From Hydractinia symbiolongicarpus (lineage: Eukaryota; Cnidaria; Hydrozoa; Anthoathecata; Hydractiniidae), in assembly GCF_029227915.1 (NCBI RefSeq), contig NC_079877.1, forward strand, positions 18,873,851 to 18,935,850: a DNA stretch of 62,000 nt. The letters are read 5' to 3'. The notes below the pieces were generated by a model, which was given only the letters and a program-made list of their open reading frames with translations, was not told the DNA's origin and did no database searches. A program made the position numbers and the translations under genes. Positions 38,701 through 50,700 of the stretch are shown piece by piece. Position 1 is the first letter of the stretch, and each line of letters begins with the position of its first letter.

Positions 38701-41700
38701 CGCATTGAGCAGTGGTTTTGTATTTTGTAAACAACAAAACTTTGTTATAAAGCTAGTTAAATTTATAAAAAACGTTTGGTTTTACTTTTTTAGATTTATT
38801 GCAATATCACTGATTAGTTCATGATGTAGCATTGTACATTAGGAAAGAAGATAGTGGCATAATAAAGTAGGCTAGTGGCATAAGAAAAACAAGTGTTATG
38901 TAGCTAGCTAGCTAACAATGTTTTTAATGTGTTTGGCATGTAGTTGGCAATCAAAAACGTAATGTAGACGTATTGCTGACAGTTAGTTTTATATATGTTA
39001 GCTTGGTATTTTGTTTACATTTAGCTATTAGCTAGCTAGCTTAACTTTTTCATAGTAAAATTTGCAGGGAGGAATAGAAACTTTGTTTCTTTGTTTCTTA
39101 ATAAAATTTCTCCCAAAGACTTGCAATATTTGTTCACGAAAAAAAACACCAAAAATACATGGACCCTTAGCAAAAATTTATCAAATATTAACTTAAAATT
39201 GATGAATTTATTTAAGAAAAGAGAATGTAATTATTACACTTAGGGAAGTGAAGGGGGATCTTGTGTCTCCAAAAAATCCCGGAACTTCATAACTAACTTA
39301 ACTGTATTCATGCAGGGGCAGGTAAAATCAACCTACCTGCAGCTGGTGTTTGGTGCCCTTTTGTATTGGCCTTCTACAACACAATTTTGCAACACGATTT
39401 TGGAAGGTTTTTTTATTGTATATCTGTGTTTAGTGCATTCAAGAAATTACAAAATATAAAACTGGGCTGCACCAATCAAACATGGCACAAATCTTTATTT
39501 AGACCGGAACATAGCACTTAGACTTAAATTGCTCTTCTTAATGTTTTTTGTACATGTACTTTTGTATACTCACAATCGGTGTCCCTTGTTAAAACAGGAA
39601 CTCAAAAACTATGATAATAGTGAAAATATTTTGTGTCTCAATTTTTTTTCAAACCAGCCTATAAACATGTCATACCAAGTTTCAAGTCTGTATTTCAATT
39701 TTATTTTTAGCAAAAAGTACGGTTTCGAAAGAGAAGTATTTTTTATAGCCCACTTTGCTGGATACTTTTAGCTTTATCCCTTTCCGTACATAGACTCATA
39801 CTTGTTAATGTATCCAAATTAAGAAGGTATTTTAAGCTTGCTAACTTTGCAAAAAATAGTTCTCGTAAAAATTTAAAAGTGTTTCGAAAATTAGTTCTCA
39901 CAAAAATTAATTCTCCTAAAGTATCCCTTAATAATTCTGATCTTTTACGTAACAGAATGTTCAGAAAATTTCGTATCTAAAACCTTACTATCTAAAACCT
40001 TTGGTACACAAATTTCATGATTACTGAATATCTATGAAGCGAGACTTCAACAATTGTACCAATCATAAAAGCTTTTGTTCTATATTATAAACTTCATTTT
40101 CGAATTAATTTATGACCCATAACTCCGCTAAAAACAACATATACTTCATTTCCATCCTAAATATAGCTATATATCTAAAGCAGGCTGTTATAATCTCAAG
40201 CTGTCTACATATATCCAGAAATAACTCTGCCCTTCTCTTCACTCCCTTGTTTTTTTCCATAGGATGTAGAATGTCACAAAATTAAAAATTTTATCCATAA
40301 ACTGGATTTGAAATCTAAACAATGAACTATCTAGCTAAATAGAACTTTTGCTTGCTGAGCGCAAGCAAAAGTTCTATTCATTACAGCTAGCTAAACTATA
40401 TCAAAGTATTATGTAACCTTCACATAAAACAGCACAACTTCTTTTCCAACATTTAAAGTTACCAAGATAATTTTTCCTGTATTTTTTTACTCGCGAGACA
40501 ATACAATTATCAGTATGTATTCTGAACATAAATTTTCTAACCGCTGAAGTTCTGCCATATTTTGATAGCATAAATTAACGTATTCCTTATGACGCGTTCG
40601 CATAATCTGGCCATATATTGGCCAAAAATCACTCAACGATACCAGGGTATTTTTTATCGTCTTCTCTCATATCAAATAGACAAAAAACCCTGGGGACGAG
40701 GGTGCCATAGAACTTTGAATGTGAAGAAGTCAGCTTTTTTTAGTAAAAATCTCATCGGATTAAAAATGGTGGATTTATGCGTAAAATGAGCCAAGACTTT
40801 ATTCAGGATTGGATCATTATTTTTTTCTGATTTTCCGGCCTAATAATGGCAGATTCGTGGGCAAAATGAATCAAAAATACAGATTTTCGAACTTTTCTGA
40901 GGATTGAATTATTAGTTTTTCTGATGTTTTGCACAAAGATAGGGAACAATAGACCCTTGAATGTGACAAAGTTTTTGAGAAAAGATATTGACCAGGTAGG
41001 TCTATTGAAGTTTAGCTTGTATAAATGTTGATTATTTTTTACAACAGAAAAATCTACTTCATCTTTTGGAAGTTAGCATAAGTGGGTTAAAGATAGCGGA
41101 AAGATACGAAGTTATGGGGGACGTGTATAAACTTGCAATACCATTGTATGAGCAAGATCGCAACTATCGTGTATGTTTACTTTCTCTTGCTACGGTTTTT
41201 ATAACATTCACACAAAAGTAAAATGTAGGCACCTTTTTGGCCTTTTATTACTCCACCTTTACTACACCATCAGTTATTACACCACCTTTACTATGCCATC
41301 AGTTATTACGCCACCTTTTCTATGCCATCTTTTTTATGTCACCTTCACTCTGCCAGCTTTTACAACGCCATCTTTACTAAGCCAATCACTATCAACTATA
41401 TCACTGAGAAAGAGAGAGTAGAATATTGAATGACCAGTGTTTAGTTGATTCATATTACCTTATACTGACCATTTCTTTTGTTTATACTATTTGTTGCAGG
41501 ACCTAGCTGCAGCGTATGGAACTCTTAAAGAATCATACGACAAAGTTGTTGAGGTTATGATGTCTGGTAAAAGAGTACTTGGTCGTTATTATCGCGTAGC
41601 TTTTTATGGAAGGGTAGGGATATTACTCCGGTGTGATGAGTTAAACTGAATTGAAGCCATGTGTAATATATTTATTTTAATTTGTTCTTCAGGCTTTTAA

Positions 41701-44700
41701 AGTGAGCGACGGGAAAGAATTTATATACAAAGAACCAAAGCTGACTTCATTGCCAGAAATTTCATTCCGACTTCACGAGAAGTACAATTCAAAACATGGA
41801 AATGTTAAGTTAATACAAGACTCGTCTAAGGTAAAAGTAGTTTCCAGGCTGTCATCATTTTATATGTCTGCTTGAAATTATATTTAGACACATTGTGATA
41901 AAGTTTACAATTACCTGTAGGTGAAACCTGAGGAGTTAAATCCAGCTGTGAATTATATCCAGGTGAAGTTGTATGTACTTGTTAAACAAAAATAACAACT
42001 AGGAATTGAACAATATTTTAGCTACAAATAATTATATGTATTTTCTGATATTAAGTAGAATAATATTAACGTTGCAATTTTTACTTTACTGATTAAATGT
42101 TCTAACTTGGTTGTGTCTAGGTGACATTTGTGCAACCCTATTTTGATGATGAGGAGTACGAAAAACGAGTCACATATTTTGAGAAGGAACATAACATTCG
42201 TAGATTTGTGTTTGAAACACCTTTTACTTTGTCTGGTAAAGCACATGGCGCGCTTGCAGAACAACACAAAAGGAAAACAATTTTAACAAGTAGGATCTTC
42301 TCCGCACGTCTCTTTTTACAATATCTTAAATTTAATTTAAAAGCTTTCCATTTTCGTATCATTTAGCTTCGCATTGTTTTCCGTATGTCAAGAAAAGAAT
42401 CCTAGTTGTTCAGCAAGAACAATACGAACTATCACCAATAGAGGTACCGTTTTTATTGACTATGAATGTCTGAGCATAATTTGTCTTTGTAAAAACAGGT
42501 ATGCAAAGTCATTGCATCATTTTAAAGTAAAAAGCTTTTGCGAAATCAAAGGAAATAACCTTAGCGAATGTCGTCTTTCAAAATGTTTTGCGAGAAATAA
42601 CTTTTGCGAAGGATCATTATAATGAATTTTCATGACAATTAACTTGTGTCAAAATGTAGCGGTTAGTAACAACAGGTGAATCCCCTTGAGTTTTACACTG
42701 GCTGACGACTAGTTATTATTATTGTAATTTTGGTTTAATTAGTATACAAAGTATAGATCTTTTTCATTGTTTCGAATACGAAATGTCTATATTTTAATTC
42801 GTAGGCAGTAAATGTATATTTATTAACTACATTTATGTAAATTGGATATTTAAACTAACTTGAATTACCTGGACTATGGTTTAGTGAATGAAGAAACATT
42901 CTCGTATTGATTGATATTGCTTTGTGTGGTTTTCGAATTATTGTGTTTTTGCAAAACACTTTCCACACTGTATAATTAATGTATAGTTGTTTCACTACAG
43001 TCTAAATGAATAGCAGATGCAGCAAAACGAAACCAAGCTGGTGCAAAGTGATGCTTACAAGAACAAATAAGGGTGTGAAAAAGGCAATCAATTAAACTTA
43101 AGGCAAGTGATGAAGCAAAAAATAATAGTCATGCTCATGGTCTAATCCAAAAAGATCAATTACCACAGTTTAGTGGGAACAGAGATTATCCAAGATTCTA
43201 ATCTAATTTCCCAAAACAAGTCATTCCTGAACTGAACTCAGATACAAATGCAGCTTATGTTTTAATATTGTGTCTTACTGATATACCACTTGATGTTTTC
43301 AGTAATGTTGATGATAATCTGAAGGAGATGTGGCTTTGGCTCGATGAGAGATATGGGCAACCATAAAGTTGACAGACACAATAATTAATGATGCCAAGCG
43401 TTTAAGATCTGTATGTTGTTTAAGAGGTTCACAAAGTTTGTACACATGGTTGAAGAGGGTTACCGTGATCTCGCGCGCATTGTCATGGAACGCGAAATTT
43501 CCAACTCGTAACTGTCAGGTTGATTATAGAGAAAATGCCAGAATGTGTTGCATGAGTGGAGTGGGCTAGAGAAGTAAATAAGAAAAACAGCATTGTTAAC
43601 GAGCATGAAAAATTTCTGTGATTACTTGAGTTCCTTTTGGAGCAAAGGTTATTAAATACACATTATTAAATACACTGCACAGCACTTTGCGCTGTAAGAC
43701 CGTCTGTAAAGGCTCATACACACTTGGTTGAGAAAAGATTGGAAAATAAATATAAATTAACAGAAACCCAGAACAATGGAAGACGTTGTATTCACAAGAC
43801 CGATAACCACACAACTTGCAGCTTTTATATCAGTATGAGTCCACAAGAACGTTTAAAAAGCGTGAGAGAACCGTGGGAGTTTTAGTCATGTTTAAAAATA
43901 GGCCGCCGATCGGTTGGCTGTAGATTTCGCAAGCAATGTAACATTAATGGCTGTGAAAGGTATCATCATAAAACGTTGCATGAAGCTGATGCATATGGTG
44001 TATTTTCATTTTCACGGAAAACTTTAAAGGTGCTTGTTTGTTACAGCTTATGGAAGTAAGATGTAAAACTATTTCATACAGTTCGTCAATGTTTTATGAT
44101 GTTGTTAAATTGTGTAAGGGCGTCACTGAATGTAACATTCAGCGTCCAAAAAAAAAGGTGGACGTCTTAGTTGAATTTGAGTATGTTAGATTTCATCCAG
44201 TGCGTGAGCAGTCTGCAAACCATCTGTTAATCCTGCAAAATAAGTGTGGTGCTTGCATTGGTGGCTCACACAACTTGCTTCAAGAAAAAACACGCCAGCT
44301 TGTTCATAATGTGATCATACATCATCGGAAAGCCTTGCATTAATTGTACACCAAGATGTGGTGGATGCAAGTGTGGAAGATGTCACACAGGGAGCAACAA
44401 TTAATATCTAAAAGAATAAACGTAAATTGAAACTCATCGAATATGGTCTGGTCCATCAGGGAAATCATTGGGTTACCAAATATCCATGAATACGTAATCC
44501 TAGTCTGCTGCCCAATAATAGAAAGGTTGCCGTAAAAATGCTTAAGAATACTAAAAGATGGCTTTTGAATGCTTGGGAGTATCGAAAGGCGGCTTCTGAA
44601 AAATCTTGAACATGCCAACGTATACGGTGGAAAGGGGGAATGTCACCAGGAAGTTGCCTAAAGAAAAAATTGCAAACTATAATAAGCCAGCATGAAGTGC

Positions 44701-47700
44701 TGAAACCAACATCTTCATCTTGTAGAATAGCATTCAACTCGTCTGCACGATATCAAGGCCATTTATTCAATTATCTTTCGACTAAGGGACCGGATTTATT
44801 AAGCAATATGCTTGATGTTATTCTCCGATTTAGGGAAAATCACGTCGCTATCAACACACTTATCGATTCTTATGGCGCGATTTGAATGTTTTTAGGAATC
44901 CAGGCAACTACGGTATGACATCTGTATCCTTTAGAGATCGTCCAGATGGGAAGATCTTCCACGAAATGATGAAATGGTATTGGTTAGCAATAATGTCGAT
45001 GAAAGCAAGAAATAAGCATTGCATTTGACAGAAGATGTGAACAAAATTATTAAACCAGGTAGATTGTAAATTAAAAAGTGCTGTTTCTCAGAAGTGGAAG
45101 AGAAATTGTCCTTGGAGATTGACACCAATGGAAACAAAAACAGACTCACATCGCAATAACAGAAAATATTAGATGTCAAAAGTAAAACAGCAATGTACGT
45201 GTTTCACTTCAAAACCCGCTTGAACTTCTCTCCACTTCACCGAAAACAAAGAACAAGACCATATGTTATCTTGGACAATTTGCCAGCTGAATTGCCATAT
45301 CCTCTGTCTAAAAGAATGATATTGTCGCAGATCGATGGGATTAGCAAAGCCATTTACAAAAGTTAATATATTGTTAAGGAAGGTTGCCCTTATTAATAGT
45401 GAATTGGTTGGGACAATCCGATAAAATAAGATACGAGTGGTTGAATTACTTTCAGAGTTTGAAATGTCAAAAGTAACATTCAAGCTGACAATATAGCCTG
45501 AGAATGCTGTTGAGATCCATCGTTAGTTATGTTCAGTGACGCAAAGTCAACAGGTTCCATACACGATGGTATTATCAATGCCTTTGGCAAAGTTCAATCG
45601 TTAAAGTACCATCCTAATTCATCACCTTAAGAAAAGGAAAAAGATGCTGGGAGATAAAACATAAACAAATATGGTGTTGTTTCGAGAAGCCAGGGATACA
45701 TTGTTGATTGCCTATAGCAGTAATTTAATTTCAGATGAAGAGTTTGCTATTTTGTATGATTTAAATACTAGCGAAATCTTAGTCTTTTTATTTGAAAGTA
45801 TGATAAGTTTGACCTGGACTTGATAACTGTTGCTGAATTTCGATTTTCAGAAATGTTATTTTTTGCTTCTCTGAAGTCTTGACCATTCTTGAAGAAATCA
45901 TATGCTGTAATGGGTCGATATTCGATAGGCTGGATTTGTTATGTGTATTTTTGAAAAGACTTGCCTACCCTTGTCGCTATTCAGATCTTATCTTAAGATT
46001 TGGGAGGCTAGTTCCTGAGTTGCATGATGTCGAATAGTATTTGCACTCATTTAACCAAGCATGCCTTTGACCTAACAAGATTCAGTTATGTGCCAAAAAA
46101 ATTCACAATAAAGGGTCACCCTTATATTTTTGTTGGGGGTTCATAAATGGAACTGTTAGGCCAGTGTGTAGACCTGATCAAGGCTAACGAGTTTAATATA
46201 ATAGACACGAAAAGGTGCAAGCAATAAAGTTACAGTCAGTAGTTGCTCCAAATGGGCCTTTTGCTGATCTCTTTGGTCCTTTGAAGGTCGAAGACATGAT
46301 AGCTCAATGCTGGCACTTTCCAACCTTTATGCAACTCTTGTGCAGCATGGTATCAGGAAAAATGGCAACCCATATATATATATTGAGATCCGACATACCC
46401 TTTGTGCATTCAACTACTAGCTCCATTTAAGAATAATGTTCATATTACACCGAGGCAGCATGAGTATAACAAGGCAATGAGTAAAGTGAGGATATCTGAG
46501 TGAGTATTCGAAGAAATACTGAATTATTTTGCATTTTTAGATTTCAAAAAGAATCTGAAAATACAACTAAGTGCTGTTGGAAGATTTCTTGTGTCCGTGC
46601 TATTTTAACAAATGCACGTTCATGTTTATATCAGTGGATAACATCAGACTTTTTATATTGACCCACCGTTAGAGGAGTACTTTATGCTGGAGGAGTACTT
46701 TACTTAACAAACAAAAAAGTCTACCATATATAACTTTTCTAACAATAACAATCTCTATATATAGAGAGAGTAAAACGTATAGTAAAAAGTGCAAAGTACA
46801 AACAGTTTTTTTTATAATCAGTTCTTATTATGCAAAAGTTGGGCTACCAATGCAAGCATTAGCTGGTTTTGCATTATATTAAACATGTTTGTTTGTTGTT
46901 CCATTCTTCTGTTTCTTCTTTTTTTCAACTGACTAAGCTCCTCCTCACAAATTATTATGTTTTCGAAAGCAACATCAATATTTGCTCATCATGATCAAGT
47001 AGCAAATTAAATTTATTTCTGAATGCCCGGTGGTCAACTCTGAAATAAATGTTATGATTCGCTGCTAAATTTAAATGCTCAGCAATCTGCTTCCAAACAT
47101 TGCCACGGCACGTTGTTTGGGTTTATATGGTTCTAACAGAAGAGTTTCGCGACACAGCATTTCATCCTTAATGCTGCTCCATACCATAATTCTAAACAAA
47201 AAAATAAATGGTAAAATGGTAAAATTTGAATAAATCAACAAAAATATATTGCTATTGCTAGCAGCTCAAAACTAGGGAGAGGTATACCTCTTTGTTTTTT
47301 GCCATGTTCTGCACTGACTCCTCTACTCTTAACAAACTAAAATTAAAATGTTGTTGAAAAAAATAAACCGAAATATGTGCTACACAAAATGAATGTAGGA
47401 ATGAAGAAAGCTTTTAAAATGTACTAGAATCTAGCTAGCGAAGAGGTTAGGTGTTTTGACTTATATAATTATTTTTAACAGCTTTTAAACGAACACTGTT
47501 TGTGTACAGTACTTTTGTATAACTAAAAAACATGTTTTGATATAAAACAGCAGATAACCTTTAATTTCAAATCAAATATAACCATGTAAATAATCAAAAT
47601 ACTCACGTCTTCCTGAAAACTTTAAAATAGTGGAATAAAGTGCTGAACAAAGTTTGGACGGTAAATTACAGAAAACCTCCCATAACGGAGCATAGATGTC

Positions 47701-50700
47701 ACCATAAAATGCCGTTGTTCATAACAATCCGTGGTCTATACTTAAGGTACCTAAAGTTAACAGAAAAGTGAAACACGAACAGATCATGGTTGAGCTACCC
47801 ATGGACAGATTAAAGCATGAACCCGCATTCTTCAATGCCAGCTTGAACTTTTTTAGTCCATTCAAAGTAAAAGGAGAAACTGATCAGCGATCTCGTGGAA
47901 AAGCGTATAGTGTTATTTTAAACTGTTTGCTTAGTAGCGCCGTACACTTCCAATTATAAATAGATTGTAGCACTAATGCATTCCTTGTATCACTATGGCG
48001 ATTTATGGCAGTCAGTGGTAATTCTGGGATAATACGTTCCGACAGTGGCTCCCAGTTAAATCAGCAAATAAAGAAATGAAGAAGATAATAGAGGGGCTAG
48101 ACAAGGATTGTCTTAAGCATTGGATGAGAATTTTTTCTCGCCAGATGCAACATGGCAAAATACCTGTTCCGAATCTCTGATCAAGTCTGTAAAAAGGCGT
48201 TCACAAGTGTCATTGGCAGTCAATTCTCGTATTCTCGGAGCTTTTACCGGATGTTATGAAGCAGCCAACTTGTACATCCCTTAAAATTCTAAGGATGGAA
48301 GTTACCTTTGCCCAAATGATTTGTTATTGGGTAGAGCATCATTTGCTAGACCGTTTTTGTAAGAAATGGACGAGAGATTTCTTTCCTATTAGTATACATC
48401 AAAAGTGGCAATGGTTAAAGAAATATGCAGATTAGGGATGTAATACTTTTTCAGGATGCAAATGCTGTTAGAGGGAATCTGAAATTAGGCAAAGTCTCTA
48501 ACGTATTTCCATGAACACATTTAATACATATAAATACACATTTTTTATTTTTTATAGTATAGTTTATCGGAAGTATTGTTACGCCGCGTTCTCGCAAAAT
48601 CCATATATTTAGCAATAATTTGTGCATTTTTTGACCTGATTGAGGTTAAGAAAAAGGCTTCTCCTGCAAATAGCTTTTAAAAAACTAAATTTGACATTTT
48701 CTTACACTTTTTGTTCAGTTAAAAACATAATAAGTTAAGCACATCTTTCTAAAATTTATAGTTCTCCTTCTATTATCAAAATTTGTTTTTTTAATTTCCT
48801 TTAAAAGGCGAGAATAATTAAAACTTCTTTAATGAAATAGACGACGCAATGGTAATTGTCCGCAACTTTGACCGTGTACTTATTTATAACAAAGAAACTG
48901 CATCGAAAGAACAATGAAATTAATTAACCATGAATTTTGTGTAAGAAACTTTTTAACTTAAAATTTTGTTAAACTACCTGAAAGACAAAATGAAAATAAA
49001 ATTTGAAAATAGCATTAGCAAAAAGATCAAAGAGCTGCGCCCAATTTTGTGTGTGGTTAACACAAGTCGCTTTTGACGCACGAACAGACAGACGGATGAC
49101 GGCTAATATTAAAGAGATAGCTGGGAAACCCAGCGTCTAACCGCCGGGTTAAGCCACAAGTAAAGGTGCTTTAGTACAGGTATGCAGTATGTCGTGAATT
49201 AAGTGAAGCGCATACACCATTATAGTGTTGCGACTGTGCGCATACACCATTATAGTGTTGTGACTAACATATTTTTAAAAAATAACTTTCCCGCAACAAT
49301 AGCTGAAATAAAAACAGAGTTTACTAACCGTTGTTACTCCATTATAGCAAATACAATCGGTCAATATTATTTTATTTTGCGGAAAAAGATTTTGTGAAAG
49401 TTAAAAAATTAATCTTGGCACCAGGCTGATCGTTAAGTACAGTTAAACAGTGTTGTACAGGTGTTGTACAGGCGTATAGGGATATTTGGGCTAACCCCCT
49501 TAGTACAGGTAAACCGTGTTGCATATGGGCATAGGCATAACAACCTGTTACAAAAAACAGTCTGTTGTTGACACTGGGCTAACCGCTTAAGTACAGTTAA
49601 ACAGAGTTAAACAGGCATAATACTCTTTTCAACAAAAACTTCATTGCAATTTCGGTTTAAATGAAAAACATAATAAGTTAAGCAATTGTTTTAGCTGGAC
49701 AGGTTACCGACCTGTCCAGCTAAAACAATTGCTCAGCCATTTTATTTGCAGAAAACGTTTTTAGGAAAATAATAAAAGATGTATACCTACCTAATTGCAT
49801 TTAGCGTAAGAATTATTGCTTAAGAATGTTGTTGCACCCAAACTGCTTTTTTATACTCTCACTTTTTGGCCAAAGATAAGAGCTAGCTAAATGGCTACAA
49901 CCTCAACATAAAAATAAATTTTGGGTAGGATAAAAGCTCCTATACCATACCGAATAGTAATAAGTAAGGCTCTAGATGGCTAGCTAGGTAGCAAAATCTT
50001 CGTTCCTAGTCAAAAATTCTAACACTGGTGCGTTTAAGATCTTTACGTGGCTAAAAAACGTGACAATATATTTTTCATAAGGTTACTGTAAAGGAAACAA
50101 ATTTTTTTTTTACGTTTTTTGCAAAAAATTCATGACATATAGAAAAAAATTTCTCTTTCGAATGACATATTCTATATTCCATGAAAATATTTGGAACATC
50201 CCTTTTTTTCTGGAAAAAGCCTTTTCAGAGGTGTTATATCCTTTACACCTTCGAGAAAATATGTGCAAAATGAGTTACGCATATTTTTTGTAAATATTAT
50301 CATGATATGAAACTACCGTATAAATATATGCATAATAATATTTTTAGATAGTTTACTTTCACCATCGATATATATATAAATGTTGTCATATAAAAAATCA
50401 TTAAAAAAAATCAAAGTTAAGGAGTATGCATATAAGCTTTCTCTTGTAACCCTGACTTCTGCCTGTTAATAATTCTGAACGCGTGCACGCATATTTAGCA
50501 TAAAGAAAAAGTTCACACTTTCATCATCTTTCTGCATACTCAGTTCACACATTTTCAAAACACCTACGAAAATCTTTAAAAACAAATATCTCGTTAGTAA
50601 ATTTTCGCATACATGCCTTTACGTTTGTGGTCTCTTTTTCCGAAAGCTTCCTATTGGCTCATTGAAATTTTCGGTAATGGAAAGCTGAATAAATTATGCA

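Noticed and set aside
39529-39771. 80-codon frame inside the hAT-like element considered as a transposase piece
   Set aside because: No hAT dimerisation or catalytic motif; composition explains it.
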